A stretch of DNA of 29,787 nt from Bacillota bacterium (GTDB lineage: Bacteria > Bacillota > Dethiobacteria > Dethiobacterales > Dethiobacteraceae). The number at the start of each line of letters is the position of its first letter. Positions within the stretch are counted from its first letter, which is position 1. Shown here piece after piece: positions 16,607 through 24,519 of the stretch. The stretch covers positions 1 to 29,787 of the forward strand of contig JAAZJT010000128.1 of the NCBI GenBank assembly GCA_012800215.1. Direction: 5' to 3'. The notes beneath the pieces were generated by a model. It saw only the letters and a program-made list of their open reading frames with translations. It was not told the DNA's origin and did not search any database. The translations under genes were made by a program, and so were the position numbers.

Positions 16607-17487
16607 TGGCACGAACTCTACTGACGGATGGCCGCATCATTGATCCTGCTGAAAACAAAATTATCGAAAACGGACTTCTGACTCTTCTGCATGGAAATCA
16701 TGCACCTGATAGTATAGGATACTGCGGAGACAGAGATGCCCCCGAAGTCGATGGCTTTGAGCGTAGCTTAGGCAAAGATGATTTCGTGCTTTCGCTGGAA
16801 GGCGCAACGCTCCTTCCTGGTCTGATTGATGTTCAGACGGAACTTTTCTTAAGCGGGGATAAAAATGTCCCGCAGAGTACCCTGGTAGCTTACAGAAGGG
16901 CGGCGGAAATGTTAAGCCGCGGCATTACGAGTATCGGAGCAAGTGCTGACAGGTTTGGAATAGTGCAGACGCTGGCCGAAAGCAGTGAAAAGTTTTTTCT
17001 CTGGATGCCGATGATAGTACTGATGGGCGAAACCGGCTATAGTCCAGCATATTGTTTGTTTAGAGGTTTGCCTGAAAAGGGTTCCGAGATGGAGCAACGC
17101 TGGTTAGAACAAGCAAATAAGGCCTGCATGCTGGGTATGAAGCCTGTCCTTTCGAGTATGAATGAACCTGTTTGTCAACAGGATGGATCGCTTACGTTAG
17201 TTCGTATGTCAGAACTTCTTGTGGATGGCGGATTTTCGCATATGGAAGCACTTCAGGCGTTGACCTCCAACGCCGCCGAGGTGCTCGGCATCAGCAGCCG
17301 GAACGGACGCTTGGCAAAGGGATTCGAGGGAGACATTATTGCTGTAAAGGGAAACCCATTAGAAAAAATCTCAGATCTTAATAACTGTGTTATGAGCGCC
17401 AGAGGCGGCAGATTAATACGCAGCGGCTTATCAGGTCTTAAAAAAAGTAATTTCAATCTGCTTCCACCGGGATATGATTTTAACTAA
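16606..17487 (+). CDS. Shortened amidohydrolase-like protein lacking metal ligands (probable pseudoenzyme)
   Basis: A 293-residue protein whose two ends match metal-dependent amidohydrolases of the imidazolonepropionase/dihydroorotase superfamily: an N-terminal LLTDGRIIDPAEN strand, ATLLPGLIDVQTELFLSG, and a C-terminal MEALQALTSNAAEVLG then GRLAKGFEGDIIAVKGNPLE. Active members read GLIDxHxH; here the two histidines are Q77 and E79. The later barrel histidines and the catalytic aspartate are also absent (only three histidines occur in the whole protein), and the chain is about 100 residues shorter than usual. The frame is intact and overlaps the aminotransferase stop by one base. It may therefore be a maintained structural or regulatory pseudoenzyme rather than decay. 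Recently arisen loss remains possible. Confidence 0.8.
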   Translation: MARTLLTDGRIIDPAENKIIENGLLTLLHGNHAPDSIGYCGDRDAPEVDGFERSLGKDDFVLSLEGATLLPGLIDVQTELFLSGDKNVPQSTLVAYRRAAEMLSRGITSIGASADRFGIVQTLAESSEKFFLWMPMIVLMGETGYSPAYCLFRGLPEKGSEMEQRWLEQANKACMLGMKPVLSSMNEPVCQQDGSLTLVRMSELLVDGGFSHMEALQALTSNAAEVLGISSRNGRLAKGFEGDIIAVKGNPLEKISDLNNCVMSARGGRLIRSGLSGLKKSNFNLLPPGYDFN

Positions 17488-17510
17488 CAATTGTAAAAAA
17501 TGTTGATATA

Positions 17511-17540
17511 ACAAAGCCGGCTCGATTGAGCCGGTCTTGT
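17511..17540 (+). terminator. Hairpin at the end of the peptide operon, weak terminator
   Basis: CCGGCTC (17517-17523) pairs with GAGCCGG (17528-17534); the stem extends to ACAAAG/TCTTGT with one mismatch and one G-T pair. A T-run does not follow directly, but six Ts occur at 17553-17558, so termination may be partial. Confidence 0.6.
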
Positions 17541-17603
17541 GGCATAGGCAACCTTTTTTCAGATAGAGGAAGATGTGCAATTTGTGCGATAGGAGGAAGG
17601 TAA

Positions 17604-18869
17604 ATGAATAAAGTAAAAAACAAGCTTATTAATATGTATGACTTAATTACCTGTCTGACAAATGCATGTGACTTAATAAACCCTCAATTGGTGAACCATC
17701 ACCAGCAAGTTGGTTATTTAGCTTTAAAAATTGGCGAAGAATTGCGTCTGCCTAAAAAGCAGCTGAAGGATTTAATTCTAGCAGGATTACTGCATGATGT
17801 AGGAGCTTTGGAGTATCATGAAAGGCTTGAACTTATTGAAAGTGAGCCGCCTACTGCACAAAGTCATGCTTTTAAAGGAGCACGCCTGTTGGAAGGATTC
17901 TCCTATCTTAAAAATGCTGCGGGAATAATCAGGTACCACCATGTTCCCTGGAATAACGGAGAGGGCGCTACCTATGATGGTCAAGATATACCACTTTTAA
18001 GCCATATTATTCATTTGGCTGACAGGGTAGCTGTGCAGATTGACCGTAATAAAGGAGTTCTGGGACAAGTAAAAGGTATTTTAAAAAATATTCAGAGTCA
18101 AAAAAATACTAATTTCATGCCCGAACTGGTGGATGCGTTAAATACAATCAGCAGCCATGAATATATTTGGCTGGATATGGTAAATCATTACTTACCCAAT
18201 ATTATTATGGATACTATGCTTTTTGGTACTATGGATTTGAGTATCGAAGAAACTATTGAGCTGGCAAACATCTTTGCCAAGATTATTGACTTTCGCAGCC
18301 CATATACAGCAAAGCATTCTGCCGGCGTAGCAAAAACTGCGGAGAAATTGGCAGAGCTTGCAGGCTTTTCTGACATTGAATGCAAGATGATGCTGATTGC
18401 GGGATATTTGCATGACCTAGGCAAGCTGGCTATTCCAAATGATGTGCTTGAAAAGCCTAGTAAACTGGATACTGATGAACTTAATATAATTAAATGTCAT
18501 ACATATTACACATATCGGCTGTTACAGCCCATTAAAGAATTTGAGGAAATTGCTATTTGGGCTGCATCCCATCATGAAAAGTTAAATGGAGAAGGTTACC
18601 CCTTCCATTTGCACGATCAGTGCATTCCACTGGGTTCGCGCATAATGGCAGTGGCAGACGTATTTACAGCAATTACCGAAGATCGTCCTTATCGTAAGGG
18701 TATGTCCTATGAGGAGACAGTCAAGGTGTTAAATTCTATGGCAGAGAGTAAGTCTATTTGCCCTTATGTCGTATCAATACTTATTGATAACTTTGACTTG
18801 ATTGACAAGATTCGTATGGATGCGCAGCAAAAAGTTAGCTTTGATTATAACCGTTATGTGAATAGTTAA
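17604..18869 (+). CDS. Tandem HD-domain protein with C-terminal HD-GYP domain
   Basis: A 421-residue soluble protein with two metal-dependent phosphohydrolase domains. The first (about residues 25-190) has HHQQVGYLALKIG and the H64-D65 pair in LLHDVGALE. The second (about residues 220-410) has KHSAGVAKTAEKLAELAG, H270-D271 in YLHDLGKLAIP, then H323-H324-E in SHHEKLNGEGYP, and SRIMAVADVFTAITEDRPYR, which together define an HD-GYP domain. HD-GYP domains hydrolyse cyclic di-GMP, so this is a candidate signalling phosphodiesterase. There is no membrane segment, PAS or receiver domain, and the sensory part may be the first HD domain. AGGAGGAAGG gives a strong start at 17604. It is monocistronic by spacing. 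Confidence 0.9.
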   Translation: MNKVKNKLINMYDLITCLTNACDLINPQLVNHHQQVGYLALKIGEELRLPKKQLKDLILAGLLHDVGALEYHERLELIESEPPTAQSHAFKGARLLEGFSYLKNAAGIIRYHHVPWNNGEGATYDGQDIPLLSHIIHLADRVAVQIDRNKGVLGQVKGILKNIQSQKNTNFMPELVDALNTISSHEYIWLDMVNHYLPNIIMDTMLFGTMDLSIEETIELANIFAKIIDFRSPYTAKHSAGVAKTAEKLAELAGFSDIECKMMLIAGYLHDLGKLAIPNDVLEKPSKLDTDELNIIKCHTYYTYRLLQPIKEFEEIAIWAASHHEKLNGEGYPFHLHDQCIPLGSRIMAVADVFTAITEDRPYRKGMSYEETVKVLNSMAESKSICPYVVSILIDNFDLIDKIRMDAQQKVSFDYNRYVNS

Positions 18870-19122
18870 ATACTGCTTTCCGGTCAAAAGTAAATAGTGA
18901 ATATTCTAAAAAGAAGGGATTTGCAAGGTCAATGCAGAAATATTATACCCGTTGTTAAGGGGCAGTGTAGTATATGTAAAGGTTTCTTATGAAACAAAGT
19001 ACTAATAACACATCTAATTAAATTAATGGTTAGATTTTGGATATAGTATTAACCAAAAGCCATATAAGAACCAGCCCAAAACATTAAAAAGAATATTATT
19101 ATTAAAAAGGAAGGGATGTCTT
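18870..19122. other. Gap upstream of the orphan groEL; no CIRCE element
   Basis: AT-rich, 253 bases. I looked for the CIRCE operator (TTAGCACTC-N9-GAGTGCTAA) and for a groES reading frame and found neither. A possible promoter is TTGCAA (18921-18926) with TATACC (18944-18949) 17 bases later. ATCTAA (19012-19017) and TTAGAT (19030-19035) form an imperfectly placed inverted repeat that could be an operator, with low certainty. Confidence 0.5.
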
Positions 19123-20706
19123 ATGTCAGTAAAATTATTATATGGCGAACACGCACGGCATGCTGTAAGTACGGGAATAGATAAGCTTGCAGATGTTGTG
19201 AAGAGTACTTTAGGTCCTAAAGGAAGAAATGTCGCATTTGACCAGCAGTATGACGTGCCCTTGGTTTCAAACGATGGCGCCACCATTGCAAAGCAAATTA
19301 ATTTTGAAGATCCATTTGAAAATACAGGAGCAGAATTAATTAAGCAGGTTGCTCTTAAGACAAATGAAGCGGCAGGAGATGGCACAACAACAGCAATAGT
19401 GCTTGCACAAAACATAATTAATGAAGGGCTAAAAAACTTAGCTGCCGGTGCTAACCCAGTAATACTAAAAAGAGGTATAGAGAAAGCAACAGCAGTTGCC
19501 GTTGATATGCTGAAAAAGTACGCCACGCCGGTAGATGATAAGGCAACTATAAAACACATTGCAACTATTGCCGGCAATAATGACGAATTCATTGGAGAAA
19601 TTTTGACGGAAGCATTTGAAAATGTTGGTCTTGATGGTGTCGTCACTGTTGAAGATAGCCAACAGATGGATACTATTTTAAAATACTCTAAAGGTATTAA
19701 CTTTGAAAACGGATATCTCTCTCAATATTTTATAACTGACGAGAAAAGCCGCAAAGCAGAGCTTGACAATCCTTATGTTTTACTAGTAGAAAACACTGTT
19801 AAAAACTTTATGGATTTACGAAACATTTTAGAACAAGTAGCAAGACGTGGAGCTAGCTTACTTATTATTGCCCAGGATGTAGAAGGGGAAGCTCTTTCCG
19901 GCCTTACAATGAATGTATTAAGAGGCGGAATAAAGGTAGCAGCCGTTAAAGCTCCGGGTTATGGAGATACAAGAAAGCGCAACATGAAGGCACTGGGTCT
20001 GATGCTAAACGCAGTTGTGGTTTCTGAGGATCTTGGGATGAAGCTTGAAGATTGCGGTTTGGAAATTTGCGGAAGAGCCGGTAGAGTTGTGATCAGCAAA
20101 GATGAAACTATTATTCAAAATCCTTCCGGTGCTGACAGTGAAGAAGTTAAGAAGATGGTAAGGCAAGTAAGAAAACAGCTTGCTGAGACAAAAGAGGATT
20201 ATGAAATTGAAAGGTTGAAAGTTACGCTTTCTATTTTAACCGGAGGAATAGCAGTTATTAGAGTTGGCGGTGTTTCTGAACTGGAGATGTTTGAAAGAAA
20301 GTATAGGATGGAAGACGCAGTTAACGCAGTATACGCAGCAGCTGAAGAAGGTGTGCTGCCCGGAGGCGCTAAATCTTTTCTACTTGCCGTACCGGCTGTT
20401 GACGAGCTTATTGAAAAGCTGGACGGAGAAGAACGGACAGGAGCCATGATAATTAGAAAGGCTTTAGAAGCACCTGTAAAACAAATAGCCGAGAATGCAG
20501 GGGCTAATGGCAGCATAGTAGTAAATAAACTGCTATCAAATAATGATGTTAATTATGGTTTTAATGCACTGACGATGAAATATGAAGATGTGTTTAAAGC
20601 TGGAGTAATTGATCCGGTAAAAGTAGTTAAAAACGCCCTTATTAACGCATCAAGTGTAGCAACAACTTTTCTTACCACAGAGGCGGCATTAACAAAATCA
20701 GAATAG
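19123..20706 (+). CDS. groEL: GroEL-type chaperonin, orphan paralogue
   Basis: A 527-residue group I chaperonin subunit, nearly full length. The ATPase residues are kept: D51 (SNDGAT), D86 (AGDGTTTA) and D398 (MEDAVNA). The apical segment GYLSQYFITD and the DVEGEALSGLTMN helix are recognisable. Differences from typical GroEL are marked: the start MSVKLLYGEHARHAV, a changed apical segment where LTGG is normally found, and a C-terminus ending TEAALTKSE without the glycine-methionine repeats that fill the cavity. There is no groES next to it and no CIRCE site. It is therefore probably a second, specialised GroEL that must use a GroES encoded elsewhere. GGAAGGGATG precedes the ATG. Confidence 0.93.
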   Translation: MSVKLLYGEHARHAVSTGIDKLADVVKSTLGPKGRNVAFDQQYDVPLVSNDGATIAKQINFEDPFENTGAELIKQVALKTNEAAGDGTTTAIVLAQNIINEGLKNLAAGANPVILKRGIEKATAVAVDMLKKYATPVDDKATIKHIATIAGNNDEFIGEILTEAFENVGLDGVVTVEDSQQMDTILKYSKGINFENGYLSQYFITDEKSRKAELDNPYVLLVENTVKNFMDLRNILEQVARRGASLLIIAQDVEGEALSGLTMNVLRGGIKVAAVKAPGYGDTRKRNMKALGLMLNAVVVSEDLGMKLEDCGLEICGRAGRVVISKDETIIQNPSGADSEEVKKMVRQVRKQLAETKEDYEIERLKVTLSILTGGIAVIRVGGVSELEMFERKYRMEDAVNAVYAAAEEGVLPGGAKSFLLAVPAVDELIEKLDGEERTGAMIIRKALEAPVKQIAENAGANGSIVVNKLLSNNDVNYGFNALTMKYEDVFKAGVIDPVKVVKNALINASSVATTFLTTEAALTKSE

Positions 20707-20737
20707 CATCATTTAAGGTTCTTTGTTAAATAGTAAG

Positions 20738-20772
20738 GGTGGCAGGTTTTTTATACCTGTCACCTATTTTTG
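20738..20772 (+). terminator. Terminator of the groEL gene
   Basis: GGTGGCAGGT (20738-20747) pairs with ACCTGTCACC (20755-20764), ten pairs with one G-T, followed by TATTTTTGTTT. The structure is a standard intrinsic terminator about 30 bases after the stop codon. Confidence 0.88.
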
Positions 20773-20850
20773 TTTATGGGAAGTCTGGGCTTTTCGCCCT
20801 TAATATATATTCACCGTTTGTTGCTTTGAGGTAGTGAAGGAGTGAAATAT

Positions 20851-21535
20851 ATGAGTTCATATGTACTCGGTTTTCAGGAGATTGATAAAACAAAACTCAT
20901 GGTTGTTGGAGGTAAAGGTGCAAGCCTAGGGGAGCTCCTCAGGATTGAAGGAGTAAGCGTACCAGATGGCTTATAAGCAGGCTCTATTGAAGGAGGCTGA
21001 ACAACTCGTACAAGCCAATGTTATTTATGAAAAAGAAGATATATACTATCTTACTTTTGAAGAACTTCGTGAAGTAGTATGCACATATAAACTGGATTAC
21101 CGGATCATAAGCATGCGAAAAAAAGAGTATGAATGGTATGAGAAACTAACTCCACCACGTGTTATTACTTCTGAAGAAGAAATCATTGCCGGTAAGTACA
21201 AACGAGAAAACCTCCCAGCTGAAGCCATTGCAGGCCTGCCTGTTTCTTCCGGAGTGATAGAGGGAAGAGCGAGAGTCATCCTAAACATGGAAGATGCTGA
21301 TCTGGAGGATGGAGATATTTTGGTTACCTCTTTTACTGATCCCAGCTGGACGCCATTATTTTTATCTATAAAAGGCATAGTTACCGAAGTTGGCGGACTT
21401 ATGACCCATGGAGCGGTTATCGCACGGGAATATGGTTTGCCGGCAGTTGTCGGGGTAGAAAATGCTACTAAATTAATCAAAGATGGGCAAAGAATCCGGG
21501 TAAATGGAACTGAAGGCTATGTAGAAATCGTGTAA
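20851..21535 (+). pseudogene. Rifampin phosphotransferase/PEP synthase type gene with internal deletion
   Basis: ATG 20851 opens a frame of 41 codons (MSSYVLGFQEIDKTKLMV, then GGKGASLGELLRIEGVSVPDG) that is the N-terminal start of the ATP-grasp domain of PEP synthase and rifampin phosphotransferase proteins. It hits a stop at 20974-20976. In the next frame, from about 20966, the sequence continues as the C-terminal phosphohistidine region of the same family. Full-length relatives have about 850-900 residues; only about 230 codons remain, so roughly 640 codons including nearly all of the ATP-binding and drug-binding domains are gone, and the join changes the frame. The 5' end still has a good ribosome binding site (GAAGGAG, 20837-20843). 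This is a deletion remnant, unless it is an assembly error. Confidence 0.85.
20966..21535 (+). CDS. C-terminal phosphohistidine (PEP-utilising mobile) domain, possibly still translated
   Basis: A 189-residue open frame that keeps the swivelling domain of the deleted rifampin phosphotransferase-like gene. The phosphohistidine motif is complete (GGLMTHGAVIAREYGLPAVVG, with H148 of this fragment). About 80 residues before it come from the linker (YYLTFEELREVV and VITSEEEI). GAAGGAG at 20947-20953 lies 12 bases before ATG 20966, and the upstream short frame ends at 20976, so translation could restart here. Without an ATP-grasp partner it could not make rifampin phosphate or PEP by itself; a role as a free phosphocarrier is only a possibility, and the conservative view is that it is part of a pseudogene. 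Confidence 0.6.
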   Translation: MAYKQALLKEAEQLVQANVIYEKEDIYYLTFEELREVVCTYKLDYRIISMRKKEYEWYEKLTPPRVITSEEEIIAGKYKRENLPAEAIAGLPVSSGVIEGRARVILNMEDADLEDGDILVTSFTDPSWTPLFLSIKGIVTEVGGLMTHGAVIAREYGLPAVVGVENATKLIKDGQRIRVNGTEGYVEIV

Positions 21536-21588
21536 TGCAATATACTAATAGTAGAGCTGCTAACAGGGAAAGAAATAAGAGGTGACGT

Positions 21589-21870
21589 ATGGTTGTAAGT
21601 GTAATGACAGTTAAGTTATATGCGCCGTGGGTGCAAAGTCTTAAGGAGAAAAGAATGATTGCGCAAAGCCTATGCCAAAAGCTGCGTAATAAATTTAATG
21701 TCTCGGTAATTGAAAGCGATGCGCAAGATGTGCAGCAAACAATTATCATTTCAATTGCTTTTCTTACTGATAGTAGTGCAAAAGCAGATCAGATCAGTGA
21801 TAAAATCACTCGTTTTATTGAAGGTAACGTTGATGCAGAGATTGTTGACCTGGCGGTTGAAAAAGTTTAG
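21589..21870 (+). CDS. DUF503 (YlxP-like) protein
   Basis: A 93-residue protein that matches the DUF503/YlxP family over its full length: VSVMTVKLYAPWVQSLKEKR, then LRNKFNVSVIESDAQDVQQT and an alternating hydrophobic strand before the end. In other Firmicutes a YlxP gene lies in the nusA-infB-rbfA region; here it is placed between the deleted PEP-synthase-like gene and murB, so it may be a second copy. AAGAGGTG serves the ATG. The biochemical role of the family is not established. Confidence 0.87.
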   Translation: MVVSVMTVKLYAPWVQSLKEKRMIAQSLCQKLRNKFNVSVIESDAQDVQQTIIISIAFLTDSSAKADQISDKITRFIEGNVDAEIVDLAVEKV

Positions 21871-21942
21871 ATGGCTCCTGTCCTGTTCAAAAGTACTTTA
21901 GAACTAAATCATAGCTAACTATATTTTAATGGAGGGAAGAAG

Positions 21943-22860
21943 ATGAAAAGCCTTCAGAAAGTTATAGATTTCATTGACAATAATTTAAACGATACCGCGT
22001 ATTATCTTCATGAAGATATGAAAAAACACACAACCTTTAAAACTGGAGGGCCGGCAGATCTCCTAGTTGAACCACAAAGCATTAGCGAAATGCAAAAATT
22101 AATGCGGTATGTCTTTAAAAAAGAAATACCTTATCTTGTTATTGGTCAGGGGAGCAATCTAATTGTCAGTGATAAGGGAATTAGAGAATTAGTTGTAAAA
22201 ATCGGTACAAATCTTAGTCAATGCGCAGTTAATAATGAAACAATTGAGGCTGAAGCGGGAGCGACCATAATTAATGTATCAAAGGAAGCACAAAAGCATT
22301 CTTTAACAGGCTTAGAATTTGCATGCGGCATTCCTGGCTCAGTGGGTGGGGCAGTGTTTATGAATGCCGGAGCATATGATGGGGAGATTAAAAACATTCT
22401 TGAGGAAGTTCTTGTCCTAACTGTAAATGGTGACTTGCTGATTAGAAAAGCCAAAGAATTAGAACTTGGCTATAGAACAAGTGTTATGCAAAGAAACGGT
22501 GAAATTATTTTAAAAGCTAAATTTAAGCTTCAGAAGGGAAATAAGGATGATATCAGTCAGAAAATGAAAGAGTTAACGCAAAGAAGAGAAAAGAGCCAGC
22601 CATTAGAATTTCCTAGTGCCGGCAGTATTTTTAAAAGGCCGGAGGGATACTATACAGGAAAATTAATAGAGGATGCCAATTTAAAGGGGTACAAAATAGG
22701 AGGCGCACAAGTTTCGCCAAAACATGCCGGTTTTATTATTAATACCGGCAATGCTACCAGCAGTGATATCTTAAACCTAATAAAACATATTCAGACAGAA
22801 GTAAGAAATCGTTTTGGTGTAGAGCTGGAAACAGAAGTAAGAACAGTTGGCGAATTTTAA
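21943..22860 (+). CDS. murB: UDP-N-acetylenolpyruvoylglucosamine reductase
   Basis: A 305-residue FAD enzyme that reduces UDP-GlcNAc-enolpyruvate to UDP-MurNAc in peptidoglycan synthesis. FAD-binding signatures are HTTFKTGGPADLLVEP, VIGQGSNLIVSD and ACGIPGSVGGAVFMNAGAYD. The catalytic serine lies in FPSAGSIFKRP, and the substrate contact YRTSVMQ and the terminal glutamate (ELETEVR) are present. The length and lack of the extra C-terminal insert put it in the type IIb group usual for Firmicutes. GGAGGGAAG precedes the ATG. It is close behind the DUF503 gene (72 bases) with no visible terminator, so the two may share a transcript. Confidence 0.95.
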   Translation: MKSLQKVIDFIDNNLNDTAYYLHEDMKKHTTFKTGGPADLLVEPQSISEMQKLMRYVFKKEIPYLVIGQGSNLIVSDKGIRELVVKIGTNLSQCAVNNETIEAEAGATIINVSKEAQKHSLTGLEFACGIPGSVGGAVFMNAGAYDGEIKNILEEVLVLTVNGDLLIRKAKELELGYRTSVMQRNGEIILKAKFKLQKGNKDDISQKMKELTQRREKSQPLEFPSAGSIFKRPEGYYTGKLIEDANLKGYKIGGAQVSPKHAGFIINTGNATSSDILNLIKHIQTEVRNRFGVELETEVRTVGEF

Positions 22861-22925
22861 CCGCATCACCAATACCAGCGAAAATAAACAGCCTAATACT
22901 ATCTAAGTTAAAAACTTACTCATAT

Positions 22926-22962
22926 AATAACCTGTGGAGCAATAACGCAGGTTATTTTTCCT
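22926..22962 (+). terminator. Terminator of the murB transcript
   Basis: AATAACCTG (22926-22934) pairs with CAGGTTATT (22948-22956), followed by TTTTCCTTTT. The loop is 13 bases. The remaining 190 bases up to the next gene are AT-rich with no gene seen. Confidence 0.85.
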
Positions 22963-23155
22963 TTTAGCTTGCTTTCTGTTCTAGCTAGCAAATGCCAAGG
23001 TGATGTGAGATAACACAGTTACTTGAGGAAATAATTAATAGTAAAAATATTTTCAATAATTTACCTGCATTTGAAAGGATTAACTAACTAAAGAGCAAAA
23101 TATACTAAATAGTTTGACGATTGACTGAATTATGCTGCCGGGAGGTGTTTGGCAG

Positions 23156-24457
23156 GTGGTTGATGACAAAGAGCAAAAGATTACTATCTCGTGTTTATTG
23201 AAGTTTAGTTTTAAAGAAGAGGAAGAAATAATTGCACAGGGTGAAGGAGAGGCTTCTTTATCATCTGAATTCTTGTCTATAATGACTAAATACGGTGAGG
23301 CAATAGAAATAGAACTGCGGGAAATACGAGATATAAGTTGTAACGATTACAGAATTATCTTAGAGCTATATGATCAACATACACTGATACTATACCATTT
23401 AGGGTATATATACGAAGATTTTGTCAGGGAATTAATAAGTCAACGTAATGAACTAATGGTAAAGGATTTGCTTATGTCTGAGAATCTACGGTATCCATGC
23501 GTTGCAGCACGTTACTCTCTGCAAAACAGTAACGGAAGCGAAGCCTTTACTGAGCAGGCAGAGCTGCGCCTGTATGAAACAGCATTAGTGATTTTGCCAT
23601 TAGTCAATAAACCTGTCAGGATACCATATAGTTTGATCAGCGACATCACGGAGAATGATTATGCCATATCATTAACAACTGAAACCGGCGACAATTATGT
23701 TTTTTCTCATCTTGGGCCGCTTTTTACTCCGTTCTGTGAGCGGCTTTCCAGTGTAAGAAATGAGCTATTTCTAAAAGTGCAGAGAACATTAAGACAATTA
23801 CTGCCGGAGGCCAATTCTGCCCTTATTCGCAAAGCTGCACAGTTAATGGGGGATGGCAAGGCAGTGCAGCGCTCAGCATTAACTGCTATTTCACCAGCTT
23901 TGTGGACAGAATTGGAAACAAAACTGACATCATTTGGTATAGATTTTGAATATAAATACTTACAGTCGCTTTCAGATACTAAAGAGGTCTGTATTGGTTT
24001 TAAACGGGGTTTAATGGGTGATTTAACGGGGGAGTACATCTGGTTTCTTGTTCCTATTTATTCTTGTGATCCCCATCGCCCGGGTAACGCATTCGCAATC
24101 GAAGCTGCATCTACTGACGCCAATGGCAGAGCAACATACTTTTTCCGCATTACTGACCACCAGGAGTATCCCAACTTGTGCTTAAAACCTGAATTTGCGC
24201 AGTTAGTGACGGACACAATTTCGCAAATCAATCGTAGTCTGCTGGCTATAAATTTTAGGCGTGAACCTATATATTTGCCGCAAGAAAGGTTAACTGAACC
24301 TAATTATAAGAAATACCGGGTAGCTGTGCGACAAATTCCTGAGCTGCAGTTTTTAAGACGGCATTTTATCGGGCGCGTGTTTCATAGAACAAACCAGCAA
24401 TGGGAAAAGGATGTATTGCAATTATTGAATTACAATGTGAGTACAACAGATGGATAA
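23156..24457 (+). CDS. Unrecognised protein with an internally duplicated domain
   Basis: The frame is open from ATG 23132, but the only ribosome binding site (GGAGGT, 23141-23146) fits GTG 23156, giving 434 codons. I do not recognise the protein as a named family. It has two copies of a domain: residues 59-100 and 163-204 are equal in length and share 17 of 42 residues, including a D-I-x-x-N-D-Y start, a central H-L-G and an R-N-E-L end. The strand-rich run before each copy suggests a PH/GRAM-like beta barrel repeated twice. The last 230 residues are a third, unrelated region ending with aromatic and basic residues. There is no signal peptide or membrane helix. It is followed after 62 bases by two zinc-ribbon genes without a terminator, so all three probably act together. 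Confidence 0.8.
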   Translation: MVDDKEQKITISCLLKFSFKEEEEIIAQGEGEASLSSEFLSIMTKYGEAIEIELREIRDISCNDYRIILELYDQHTLILYHLGYIYEDFVRELISQRNELMVKDLLMSENLRYPCVAARYSLQNSNGSEAFTEQAELRLYETALVILPLVNKPVRIPYSLISDITENDYAISLTTETGDNYVFSHLGPLFTPFCERLSSVRNELFLKVQRTLRQLLPEANSALIRKAAQLMGDGKAVQRSALTAISPALWTELETKLTSFGIDFEYKYLQSLSDTKEVCIGFKRGLMGDLTGEYIWFLVPIYSCDPHRPGNAFAIEAASTDANGRATYFFRITDHQEYPNLCLKPEFAQLVTDTISQINRSLLAINFRREPIYLPQERLTEPNYKKYRVAVRQIPELQFLRRHFIGRVFHRTNQQWEKDVLQLLNYNVSTTDG

Positions 24458-24519
24458 ACACTTCAGATAAAAGATTAAGTAGATTGCTGTAAGAGGAAAT
24501 TGAGAAAGGAGAGAAGAGT

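Noticed and set aside
18870..19122. Expected CIRCE operator and groES in front of groEL
   Set aside because: Neither the inverted repeat nor a small co-chaperonin frame is present, so no heat-shock operator is annotated.
19023..19646. 207-residue open frame on the minus strand
   Set aside because: It lies opposite groEL and shows the low-complexity composition of an antisense frame; the groEL frame explains the sequence.
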